From assembly GCA_009924765.1 (NCBI GenBank), contig RFQW01000100.1, forward strand, positions 1 through 6,367: a stretch of DNA of 6,367 nt, written 5' to 3'. A program made the translations under genes and the position numbers. This DNA is from Planctomycetota bacterium. Lineage in GTDB: Bacteria; Planctomycetota; Phycisphaerae; Phycisphaerales; SM1A02. Shown here piece by piece: positions 1-6,367 of this stretch; positions within the stretch are counted from its first letter, which is position 1, and every line of letters starts with the position of its first letter. A model generated the notes under the pieces. The model saw nothing but the letters and a program-made list of their open reading frames with translations, was not told where the DNA came from and searched no databases.

Positions 1-237
1 GGAAGCCGGAGAATTCTGTCCCGGCGCCGAGGATCCGCTTTCCAACACCGGCCACGCCAGACGCGCCTGATTCCATTCCATGCGGGCATTTTCGATCGCC
101 GCCAGGGCTCGGGCCAATTCGGTCTCCCAGGTGGTGTCGGTCCAGGTTTGTTCATTGAGGCCCTGGACGTTGGTCAGCGCCCCGCGCAATCCATCCAAGG
201 TCCGCCCCATTTGGACGGCATCCCGGCGGAGGTTCAT
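1..237 (-). other. Foreign-looking in-frame tail joined to the substrate-binding protein
   Basis: These 79 codons continue the reading frame of the binding protein but do not resemble its family. They begin MNLRRDAVQMGRTLDGLRG and read as amphipathic, Trp- and Glu-rich helix (ENARMEWNQARLAWPVL), ending in a Ser/Pro/Gly-rich stretch. Codon use differs sharply. TTG serves 4 of 9 leucines here, against one in the preceding 538 codons. AAT serves 4 of 6 asparagines and CAA 2 of 5 glutamines, while the body strongly prefers AAC and CAG. The reading frame itself looks genuinely coding. I infer that it belongs to another gene, possibly from another organism, joined by assembly chimerism or recombination. 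I do not recognise a family. Confidence 0.6.
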
Positions 238-1851
238 CTCGGCCTGCTCGAGCAGCGCGAAGCGCTTCGACGGATCCAGTTCCATCGCCGCGCGGTCAAG
301 CAGCGCGTCGTAGTCGGGGTTGGCGTACTTGCGGTCGTTGTTGCCGTCGTCGCTGCGCGCCAGATCCAGCCACGTGGTGGGATCGCCGTAGTCGCCGTAC
401 CAGCCGCCGCGCGCGATCATGAAGTCGCCGCGCTTCAGCGCATCCTTGAAGCCGTGCTGGTCGCGGCTTCGCACCGAGCACTGCACGCCAAGCGCGCGCT
501 GCCACATGTCCGCCATCGCCGAGGCCATGTCGCGATAGCGCGGGCTGTTGGCCGAATACATGATCTCCACCGTCGGGAACGCCTCGCCCTGCGCGTTGCG
601 GAGCTCGCCGTCGCGCATGGTCCAGCCCGCTTCGGCCATCTCGCGCTGCGCGCGCGCCGGATCGAACGGCAGTCCCGCGGGCGAGTGGTAGTTCGCGAAC
701 GCGCCCGGCGGCACCAGCGTGGTGGCCACGCGCTCGCCGAGTCGCGTGATGCGATCCACTAGCGCCTGCTTGTCCACCGCCAGCGCGAAGGCGCGCCGCA
801 CGCCCGCGGCGCTGAACGGATTGGGTCGCCCGTCCGACAGGGTCGGCCTGCAGTTGAAGCTGAAGAAGTCGGTGCCGAAGGCATCCAGCACATGCAGGTT
901 GTCGCGCGTGCCGGCGCGCACCTGCTCGAACATGTCGCCGCGGTATTCGACCAGCGTGTCGGTGACCCAGTCCACCGCGCCGTTCTCGAACGCCAGCACC
1001 GCGGTGTTCGGATCCTCGACGGGAATGCTCTCGATGGAGGCGCTCGGCACATGCGCCGCATCGCGGTAGTGGGGGTTGCGCTCGAAGCGCATCGAGCGAT
1101 TGGGTCGCCAGGCGGTCAGGCGAAAGGGGCCGTTGCCAACCAGCACGCCGCCCTTGGTCCAGCCGGCGTCGCGACGCACCATGCCGGTGCCCGGATCGAT
1201 GGTGCCGAAGCGCTGCACCAGCTTCTGTGGAACCGGAAACATGGCGGGAAACGCGCACAGATCCAGCCAGTACGCGACGGGGCGCTCCAGTTCCACCACC
1301 AGCGTTCGGTCATCGGGCGTGCGCAGCCCAACATCTTCGGCGAAGCGCTGCGTGGTCTCCTTCCACAGCGCATCGGCGGCGGCCTGACCGCGCGGACCCT
1401 TCGCGAACGACTCCAGCGCCTTGGCACGCCACGCGAAGAACGCGCGTGCACCACGGATGTTCATGGGGTAGCCCGCGTAGTCGGCGGCCAGATCGGGCAG
1501 CAGCGCGCGTTGCCACGCGAACACGAAGTCCCGGCTCGTGAGCGGTGATCCATCGCTCCATCGCAGGTCGGGCCGCAGGTGAAAGGTCCACGTGCGGCCG
1601 TCCTCGCTGCGCTCCCAGCTTTCGGCGGCGGCGGGCACCACCTCGCCGGTCACGCCGTCGATCTGGGTCAGGCCCTCGAACAGCGCGCGCGCCGTGCGCA
1701 CATCATGCTGATAGGACAGGCGCTGCGGATCCAGCGTGAAGGTCTCGGCGGAGTTGGCGAACACCACATCGGCGCGCGGCGGCGCGTGATCCCACCACAA
1801 CGCCCCGAGCATCAGCGCGATCAGCAGCAGGATGGGTGTGAGCAGGCGCAC
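1..1851 (-). CDS. ABC transporter substrate-binding protein, family 5 (OppA/DppA-like), 3' end missing and C-terminus anomalous
   Basis: Probable extracytoplasmic solute-binding protein that captures oligopeptides or similar ligands for an ABC importer. The chosen start is GTG at 1851, 21 bases after the upstream stop. It gives a hydrophobic N-terminal anchor (LLTPILLLIALMLGALWW, residues 3-20) with no lipobox cysteine. Family-like features follow: TFTLDPQRL near residue 40, YEGL-like ALFEGL, the WTFHLRPDLRWSDGSPLTSRDFVFAWQRAL block at about 82-112, GPFRLTAWRPN, VRRAFALAVDK at mid-protein, and GGWYGDYGDPTTWLDL at about 478-493, which matches the OppA consensus. After ALLEQAE (to about residue 538) the usual C-terminal segment with a P-I-P motif is absent. 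Instead there are 79 unrelated residues to the window edge. No permease or ATPase is visible. The family call is firm for residues 1-538; the ligand is unknown. Confidence 0.87.
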   Translation of the reverse strand, partial: MRLLTPILLLIALMLGALWWDHAPPRADVVFANSAETFTLDPQRLSYQHDVRTARALFEGLTQIDGVTGEVVPAAAESWERSEDGRTWTFHLRPDLRWSDGSPLTSRDFVFAWQRALLPDLAADYAGYPMNIRGARAFFAWRAKALESFAKGPRGQAAADALWKETTQRFAEDVGLRTPDDRTLVVELERPVAYWLDLCAFPAMFPVPQKLVQRFGTIDPGTGMVRRDAGWTKGGVLVGNGPFRLTAWRPNRSMRFERNPHYRDAAHVPSASIESIPVEDPNTAVLAFENGAVDWVTDTLVEYRGDMFEQVRAGTRDNLHVLDAFGTDFFSFNCRPTLSDGRPNPFSAAGVRRAFALAVDKQALVDRITRLGERVATTLVPPGAFANYHSPAGLPFDPARAQREMAEAGWTMRDGELRNAQGEAFPTVEIMYSANSPRYRDMASAMADMWQRALGVQCSVRSRDQHGFKDALKRGDFMIARGGWYGDYGDPTTWLDLARSDDGNNDRKYANPDYDALLDRAAMELDPSKRFALLEQAEMNLRRDAVQMGRTLDGLRGALTNVQGLNEQTWTDTTWETELARALAAIENARMEWNQARLAWPVLESGSSAPGQNSPAS

Positions 1852-1872
1852 GGGTGGCGGGCCTGCCGCGGG

Positions 1873-2808
1873 TCAGCCCTTCTTGGGGCTGGGCACGAGG
1901 ATCGACTGGATCACGTTGGCCAGGTTGGTCACGGCGGTGTGCTGCGATGCAAGCGGCTCGCCCGTCGGTGCCGGTGACTTGGCGATGCGGGTGAGCAGAT
2001 TGTCGGCCTGTCCGACCTTCAGCGCGTCGGCCAGCTGCTTGCGCTCCTGCTCCGACATCTTCAGCACCTGGTCGCGCAGCGAAACAAGGGCGCGCATCAG
2101 GGCGCCGGTCATCGCCTTGTCGTCCTTGTCGACGCGATCCTGCACGGCATCCAGCCCGCGCACCATTTCGCCGCGCACGTTCGCGGCTTCGGCGGCCAGC
2201 TTGGCGCGAACGGCCTCGGCCGCCATCTTCGACAGGCAGTCGAAATCCTCGGCGGCCGCGGCCCACGAGGTTTCGGTGTCCAGTGCATCGCGCACCCGGC
2301 GGGCCATGGTGCCCAGCTGCTCCGGCTGCACCGCGCGGCGCGTGATCATGGTTGGCAGCATGCTTGCCGCCTGAATGCGCACGCGCTCGTCAGGCTGGGT
2401 GGCGACGCTCGCCTGCGCCAGCACCAGGTTGAACGCTTCCGGCGAGCGGATCTGTCGCAGCACCAGCAGCGCGTTCGTGATGCGGAACGCGTCCTTGCCA
2501 TCCACGATCGACGCCACCTTGGGCTTGGCTGCGGACAGGAACGCCTGCTGGAACACGGGCGTCACCTCGGTCTTGCCGAGCATGGACACCAGCGTCGTGC
2601 GCGCATCCTTCACGCCTTCGGCATCGGCCTCGGCGATCTGCTTGAACTGGTACGACACATAGGCGTCGAGCACCTGCTGCGTGGAGGCATCCGGCGCCGC
2701 CGACATGGACAGCATCTTCAGCGAGGGAGCCGGCGGCGGCGTGGCGGTGTCGGCCCGGAAGGCGAACATGGACGCGGCCAAGGCGAGGATCAGCAGGCGA
2801 ATGGGCAT
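1873..2808 (-). CDS. Exported alpha-helical (HEAT-like) protein of unknown function
   Basis: A 311-residue protein that I do not recognise as a named family. The ATG at 2808 is preferred over an in-frame TTG 11 codons upstream because it begins a clean Sec-type signal peptide: MPIRLL, then a hydrophobic core ILALAASMFAF, with possible cleavage after AFRADTA near residue 22. A Pro/Ala-rich linker follows, then an all-helical domain. Residues about 104-160 (AFRITNALLVLRQI, then DERVRIQAASMLPTMI) have the paired-helix spacing of HEAT-type repeats. Residues 195-265 are Lys/Glu/Arg/Ala-rich and probably form long helices or a coiled coil. The C-terminus ends PSPKKG. Location is probably periplasmic. 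It lies 21 bases ahead of the binding protein, so the two are probably co-transcribed; a role as an accessory to that transporter is only a guess. Confidence 0.8.
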   Translation of the reverse strand: MPIRLLILALAASMFAFRADTATPPPAPSLKMLSMSAAPDASTQQVLDAYVSYQFKQIAEADAEGVKDARTTLVSMLGKTEVTPVFQQAFLSAAKPKVASIVDGKDAFRITNALLVLRQIRSPEAFNLVLAQASVATQPDERVRIQAASMLPTMITRRAVQPEQLGTMARRVRDALDTETSWAAAAEDFDCLSKMAAEAVRAKLAAEAANVRGEMVRGLDAVQDRVDKDDKAMTGALMRALVSLRDQVLKMSEQERKQLADALKVGQADNLLTRIAKSPAPTGEPLASQHTAVTNLANVIQSILVPSPKKG

Positions 2809-2818
2809 TGAACCGAGC

Positions 2819-2848
2819 ACGCTACCTGTTCGGCGTTGCAAGTGTCAA
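2819..2848 (-). promoter_or_regulatory. Candidate sigma70-type promoter for the exported helical protein
   Basis: On the minus strand a perfect -35 hexamer TTGACA occupies 2848-2843. An 18-base spacer leads to a weak -10-like TAGCGT at 2824-2819. Transcription would start at about 2812, only about four bases before the ATG at 2808, so the message would be leaderless or nearly so. This fits the lack of a Shine-Dalgarno sequence there. The -10 matches only three of six consensus bases, so this remains a candidate. Confidence 0.4.
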
Positions 2849-2866
2849 TGCCGCGGCGGCTACACT
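2836..2866 (+). promoter_or_regulatory. Candidate promoter for the TPR protein gene
   Basis: TTGCAA at 2836-2841 and TACACT at 2861-2866 each match four of six bases of the -35 and -10 consensus, with a long 19-base spacer. The predicted transcription start, near 2873, lies about three bases before the ATG at 2876, which again suggests a leaderless message. The -35 elements of this and the opposing promoter are almost adjacent, so the two genes could compete for polymerase or share a regulator. Confidence 0.35.
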
Positions 2867-2875
2867 TGCTCCACG

Positions 2876-5301
2876 ATGCCTGTCGCCGCAGCCCTTCTGG
2901 TCACCACGCTTGCCCTGGGCACCGATGCATTGGTCGGGTCGATCTGGAGGCCCGCAGTCGTCTCAGCGTGGCCTGGAGTCGTGCCGCCATCGGCCTGATC
3001 GCGGAGCCCAGCCGCCCCATCGCAGCCAGTTTCCTTGGTGCACTGGATGTGTCGCTCGCCGCGGCCGAACTGATGCCCAACAACAGTCAGGGCTGGCGCG
3101 TGGTGCAGGGCATCGCCGAGGCCACGGATGAAAGCCTTCCTGCCGGTCGGGCGGCGATGAAGACGGCGCTGGATCAGTTGGGTCGTCTGGAGCCGAACGA
3201 TCAGGTGATCCGTCTCGGCAGACTGTGTGATGCTGCCGAACGCGGAACGGCTTCGGACGAGCGCGTTGCGGCCTTCGACAAGTTGCTGCAGCCATCCGCT
3301 CGCCAGCGCATCGGCAACGCCATCGCCTCGCGACTCGCCTTCGAGCTTTCGCTGCTGTGCAAGCGGCGCGGTGACATGGAGGGTTGGACGCGTTGGCTGA
3401 AGGAATCGGTGCAGCTTGATGCCAGCTTCCCGTCGGCCACGCAGGCGCTGGCCGGCTACGAGGTGGGCTCGGGCGACGGTCTGGACAAGGTCTCCGCCGC
3501 GCTGGTCACGGCCATTGCGGCCGATCCGGGCAACACGGGCAGCCTGAACGCGCTGGCCCGCATCTGCCTGCACGAAGGCCTGTATTCCGACGCGGAGCGT
3601 CTGCTGGATCTGGCGATCCGGATCGCGTCGTTCGATCTCGACTACATGCTGGTGGACGATCTCATCGCCGACCGCATGGTGGCACTGTGGGGCATGGGCC
3701 GACACGAGGACGCCAACAAGATCGCGCAGGAGCGGCAGTCCGAAGTGAACGCGCTGCTGCGCCGCCGCATGGGTGATGCAACGGCCACGGACAAGCGCGA
3801 GGACGAGTCGGGGCCTCGCGTCACGCTGCCCTCCGCACTGGCCTGCGTGCGCGCGGCGGTGTGCCGCAGCGGATCGCTTCCGAATGCGGAGGCCACGCTG
3901 CGGGATGCGCTGGCGAGCCTGGACAACGAGGTGAAGCAGGCCGGTGACGACACAGCGGCGGCCGCGGCGGTGAAGCTTCGCAAGGCGTGGATGCAGGTGA
4001 CCATCGGTGATCCGGAGGAGGTGCAGCCGCTGCTTGATGAAGCGGATCGCGCCGCGCCGCTGAGCGATGCCGCCAAGGCGCGCTTCGCCGGTTGGCTGAA
4101 GATCCGCCGCAACCAGCCCGACAAGGCGCTGGCCGATCTGCAGCCCATCGCGGAGTCCGACGCCGGTGCCAAGGTCGGCGTCGGCATGGCGCTGATGGCG
4201 ATGGGGCGAACCAAGGATGCGGCGTCCACGCAGCTTGCGGTGGCGCGCGCCAACCGCGAGAACGCCGTGGGCGTGTACGCCGCCGACCGACTGTTCGATC
4301 TGGTGAAGGCGCGTCCCGGTCCGACCAACGAATCGAAGGCGGTGCAGGAGGCGGTGGCACGCATGCCAAAGCCGGTGTGGGATCTGGCGCGCGATCAGGC
4401 GCAGGCCATCGCCTGCATGGCCACCTTCGGATTGCCGCAGACCGCGTTCGACTCGGTGCCGCTGACCGTGACCGTGCAGAACCGTTCGGGTCTGCCGTTG
4501 GCGATCGACTCCGGCGGCCCGATCGAGTCACGCGCGGCCTTGCTGCTCGAGGCTTCGGTGATCGGCAAGCGACCGCTGTCGTTGCCGCCATGGATCTTCC
4601 CCATCAACCGCCAGCTGGAGCTGAAGCCGCTCGAAACCCTCTCCTTCGACCTGGACATGGCGCGCACGCCGCTGGCGGATGTGCTGCTGGGCGATCCGCT
4701 GTCGGGCGCGCTGATCAGCACGCGCATGGTCACCAACTTCCGTCTGACCGCCGATCGTGTGCAGGCGGGCTTCCTCGGCAACATCGGCGATTCGGGCGTG
4801 CTGCGCATCCCGGCGGTTCGCGTGAACGCCGGTTGGCGCGAGGATGCGCTGAGCGAGATCCGTCATCCGGACCGCAGCGAGGATCTGGTGAAGCTGGTCA
4901 CGCTCGCGTACGACCTCGCCAACCGTTCCGCGACGGATGCCACGGTCGACAACGATCCGGCCTGGAAGGACATCAATGACGCGTGGATGCGCCTGCCACC
5001 GGCGGCGCAGGCGTGGACACTGATGGTGCTGCCGCGCAGCAAGCTGGTGCAGATGGCCACGCTGCTGGAGGCGGCTCGAAGCAGCACCGAAGAGACGGTG
5101 CGCATGAGCTACCTGCTTCGCTGGGTGGACACGCCCGACGATGTCACGCTGGCGGCGGCCATTCGATCGGGTGGTCGACTGGCGACGACGGCCGAGAGCG
5201 TGAAGGCGCTCCTGCAATCCAAGGCGCGCGATGCGGCGGACGTGAATCAGTCGCTCGAGGATGCGGGCGTGTTCGGCACCGGCTCATCGGCACCGCGCTG
5301 A
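2876..5301 (+). CDS. TPR-repeat and beta-sandwich protein of unknown function, with apparent N-terminal frameshift
   Basis: Large protein not assigned to a named family. The body is open in one frame from before 2938 to the TGA at 5299-5301. A hydrophobic N-terminus starting at ATG 2876 (MPVAAALLVTTLALGTDALVG) lies in another frame and would join it if one base were added near 2936-2938, giving about 808 residues. Taken literally, the body frame could start only at TTG 2836 (a Cys/His-rich, unlikely N-terminus) or GTG 2968. The first half is paired helices of TPR type, clearest at 3505-3615 (ADPGNTGSLNALARICLHEGLYSDAERLLDLAI), with further pairs at about 3880-4260. At about 4440-4750 comes a beta-rich segment (VPLTVTVQNRSGLPLAID...LKPLETLSFDLDM) resembling an Ig-like sandwich. 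A helical C-terminal region follows. It is probably exported or membrane-anchored with a scaffold role. It is divergent from the HEAT-like gene and overlaps the convergent membrane-protein gene by 55 bases. Confidence 0.8.
2936..2940 (+). other. Probable one-base deletion (frameshift) in a GGG run
   Basis: Upstream of this point the coding-like frame is that of ATG 2876, which gives a hydrophobic leader and mostly G/C third positions. Downstream the coding frame is one base back (VDLEARSRLSVAWSRAAIGL). Adding a single base in or next to the GGG at 2936-2938 joins them as ...DALVG-VDLEARS.... A homopolymer sequencing or assembly error is the simplest cause; a true mutation is possible. Confidence 0.55.
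5247..5301. other. Tail-to-tail overlap of convergent genes (55 bases)
   Basis: The stop of the minus-strand membrane protein (TGA, read from 5249-5247) lies inside the 3' end of the plus-strand TPR gene, whose stop is at 5299-5301. Both overlapping tails encode low-complexity polar ends (…GVFGTGSSAPR and …EPVPNTPASSSD), as expected where two genes have grown into each other. No intrinsic terminator with a T-run is visible, so convergent transcripts probably overlap. Confidence 0.75.
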
Positions 5302-6239
5302 GGCGCAAGCGATCCGATCTGCAGGGAAATGCCCGAGGCGAACGATTCGTTCGGCGCGACGCGTCGCGTCCGCATGGCACGATGCAGGGTCCGCACAAGC
5401 GCGGGCGCGGCGGCAAGGCCGGCGGGCACGAACACCAGCAGTTCCACGGCGCGATTCACCAGTTCCGCAGCGAGTGCATCGGGTGTGGCGATGCCGGCCA
5501 CGGTGGGGGCCAGCAGGCCGGTGACCCATTCGCGGATGCCAAGCCCGTTGCCGACCATCGGCACGCAGTTGGCGGCGTTCGCGGCGCAGCCGAACACCAG
5601 CGCCGACAGCGGATCGATCGGTCGACCGATCAGCGCGAAGGCCGCGAAGATGCGAAGCGCGCTCAACAGCACCTCGATGAACCGAACCGCGAAGGCGCGC
5701 AGCATGGGCGATGCGCCGCGCGCGGACTGGGCGAGCGCGGGCAGCAGCAGAAGGATGGAGGCCGGCGCGGCAAGCCATGAAAGTCGGCCCGCGTGCACCA
5801 GCAGCAGCGCCACGCCAAGCCACAGCACCGCGCCCAGCGTGAGCAGCGTGGACTGCACCGCCAGCAGCACGCTGGCCGCCACCGGGATGCCGTGCACCTG
5901 GTGCTGATACGCCACGCGCCCCACCAGCCCGGCCTGCAATGGCAGCACGTTGCCAAGCGTGCTGGCGAAGGTGAGCGAAAGCATCTCGGCGAAGTGCACG
6001 CGTCCTTCGGGGATCACGCGGTTGGTGAGCAGCTGCAGGCTGGCGGCGGTGCAGCCGGCGGTGAGCATCACGGCGAGCGGCAGCGTGAGCGACCAGAGCG
6101 GATCGGGTTCCCGGATCGCCTGCAGGGCGGCCGCGGCGGCCTGATGATTGGCGGCCACCGACCAGATCGCCGCGGCCAGCAGTGCCGCGCCGAGCAGCAG
6201 TCGTGTCCAGCGGCGCGTGGTTGCGCTGGCCTTGCTCAT
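5247..6239 (-). CDS. Flippase-like integral membrane protein, YbhN/AglD family (lysylphosphatidylglycerol synthase TM region)
   Basis: A 330-residue polytopic inner-membrane protein starting at ATG 6239. Hydrophobic segments lie at about residues 13-29, 48-72, 85-105, 119-149, 157-170, 183-204, 212-232 and 262-283. Two family signatures are visible. LTFASTLGNVLPLQAGLVGR (89-108) corresponds to the conserved S..GN..P...G...R region. PMVGNGLGIREW (227-238) corresponds to the conserved P...GGLG.RE loop. There is no C-terminal aminoacyl-transfer domain, so lipid lysinylation is not expected. Relatives include AglD-like proteins and putative lipid flippases, often beside glycosyltransferases, as here. 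The upstream gene overlaps by ATGA, which suggests translational coupling. The C-terminal 30 residues are a polar, Pro/Ser-rich tail whose codons overlap the TPR gene. The substrate cannot be read from the sequence. Confidence 0.85.
   Translation of the reverse strand: MSKASATTRRWTRLLLGAALLAAAIWSVAANHQAAAAALQAIREPDPLWSLTLPLAVMLTAGCTAASLQLLTNRVIPEGRVHFAEMLSLTFASTLGNVLPLQAGLVGRVAYQHQVHGIPVAASVLLAVQSTLLTLGAVLWLGVALLLVHAGRLSWLAAPASILLLLPALAQSARGASPMLRAFAVRFIEVLLSALRIFAAFALIGRPIDPLSALVFGCAANAANCVPMVGNGLGIREWVTGLLAPTVAGIATPDALAAELVNRAVELLVFVPAGLAAAPALVRTLHRAMRTRRVAPNESFASGISLQIGSLAPQRGADEPVPNTPASSSD
5616..5631. repeat. Perfect 16-bp palindrome inside the flippase-like gene
   Basis: GATCGGTCGACCGATC is exactly self-complementary and lies within the codons for IGRPID. 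It has no partner copy elsewhere that I noticed. It may be chance, since the local DNA is rich in CGATC-type words, or it could be a binding site for a dimeric protein. Confidence 0.5.
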
Positions 6240-6367
6240 GTCGATGCTGGGGGCATGATGCCTCGCGTCGGAAGGGTGCGGCCGCTGCGCAGGGTTGCTT
6301 GCAGGCGAGCCATGTTCTCGCTCTCGAATTGGCGATCATGTTCGCGATGCCACAGATGCAGCACGCA
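6236..6367 (-). CDS. Probable glycosyltransferase, C-terminal 43 residues only
   Basis: A partial reading frame enters from the right edge and ends at the TGA read from 6238-6236, overlapping the ATG of the flippase-like gene in ATGA. The visible part begins CVLHLWHREHDRQFESENMARL and ends GRTLPTRGIMPPAST. The pattern [LV]xHLWHxxxDR followed by xENxARL is typical of the end of GT-A-fold glycosyltransferases (family 2 type or the galactosyltransferase C-terminal domain), where the His residues follow the catalytic core. The catalytic DxD region lies outside the window, so the donor and acceptor are unknown. The overlap with a YbhN/AglD-type membrane protein supports a role in envelope or lipid-linked glycan synthesis. 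The frame is convincing; the family call rests on one short motif. Confidence 0.55.
   Translation of the reverse strand, partial: CVLHLWHREHDRQFESENMARLQATLRSGRTLPTRGIMPPAST

Noticed and set aside
11..36. GAATTC and GGATCC sites near the left edge, suggesting cloning-vector sequence
   Set aside because: They lie within a coherent open reading frame and no vector or linker sequence follows; two six-base sites can occur by chance.
148..762. Long plus-strand open frame opposite the substrate-binding protein
   Set aside because: Its product is Arg/His/Val-rich with no domain pattern, and the opposite strand encodes a clear family 5 binding protein. It is a high-GC shadow frame.
296..1258. Minus-strand 320-codon open frame overlapping the binding protein
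   Set aside because: The product is an Arg/Ala/Gly-rich string with no family features; the neighbouring frame gives the real protein.
2808..2841. TTG at 2841 as start of the exported HEAT-like protein
   Set aside because: It adds 11 residues ahead of a clean signal peptide and would require transcription from within or upstream of the candidate promoter; ATG 2808 is more plausible.
3642..4364. Minus-strand Ser/Ala/Arg-rich open frame inside the TPR gene
   Set aside because: Composition is typical of the antisense of GC-rich helical-repeat coding DNA; the plus strand has the coherent TPR protein.
5294..5305. Small GCGC-TGAG-GCGC hairpin at the TPR gene stop as a terminator
   Set aside because: The stem is only four base pairs and no T-run follows on either strand.
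5284..6339. Minus-strand 351-codon open frame overlapping the flippase-like gene
   Set aside because: Its Arg/Ala/His-rich product has no membrane segments, while the frame starting at 6239 has clear YbhN/AglD signatures.

Overview
The window is GC-rich DNA from a Gram-negative bacterium. The codon bias favours CTG, GGC, CGC and GAG, ribosome binding sites are weak or absent, and two genes encode exported helical-repeat proteins of the kind common in Planctomycetota, perhaps Phycisphaerae. That placement is an inference from style, not from a marker gene. The window is almost fully coding: five protein-coding genes and no stretch above 300 bases without a gene. I see no RNA gene, insertion sequence, CRISPR array or origin.

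Left part (1-2808, minus strand): a 311-residue exported helical protein is followed 21 bases later by a membrane-anchored family 5 (OppA/DppA-like) substrate-binding protein that runs off the left edge. The binding protein looks normal for about 538 residues. At about position 238 it changes abruptly, in frame, into 79 residues of unrelated coiled-coil-like sequence with different codon use. That is either a chimeric join in the assembly or a real gene fusion.

Centre (2809-5301): a 67-base divergent intergenic region carries two back-to-back promoter candidates, both placed so that their transcripts would be nearly leaderless. To the right lies a roughly 808-residue TPR plus beta-sandwich protein on the plus strand. 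Its hydrophobic N-terminus is in a different frame from its body, which suggests one base missing near 2936-2938.

Right part (5247-6367, minus strand): the C-terminal end of a probable glycosyltransferase overlaps by four bases (ATGA) with a flippase-like membrane protein of the YbhN/AglD (lysylphosphatidylglycerol synthase TM) family. The latter converges on the TPR gene with a 55-base tail-to-tail overlap. This pair fits lipid-linked or envelope glycan work. I found no clearly new system. The strongest items for a second look are the two sequence-integrity anomalies and the uncharacterised TPR/beta-sandwich protein.
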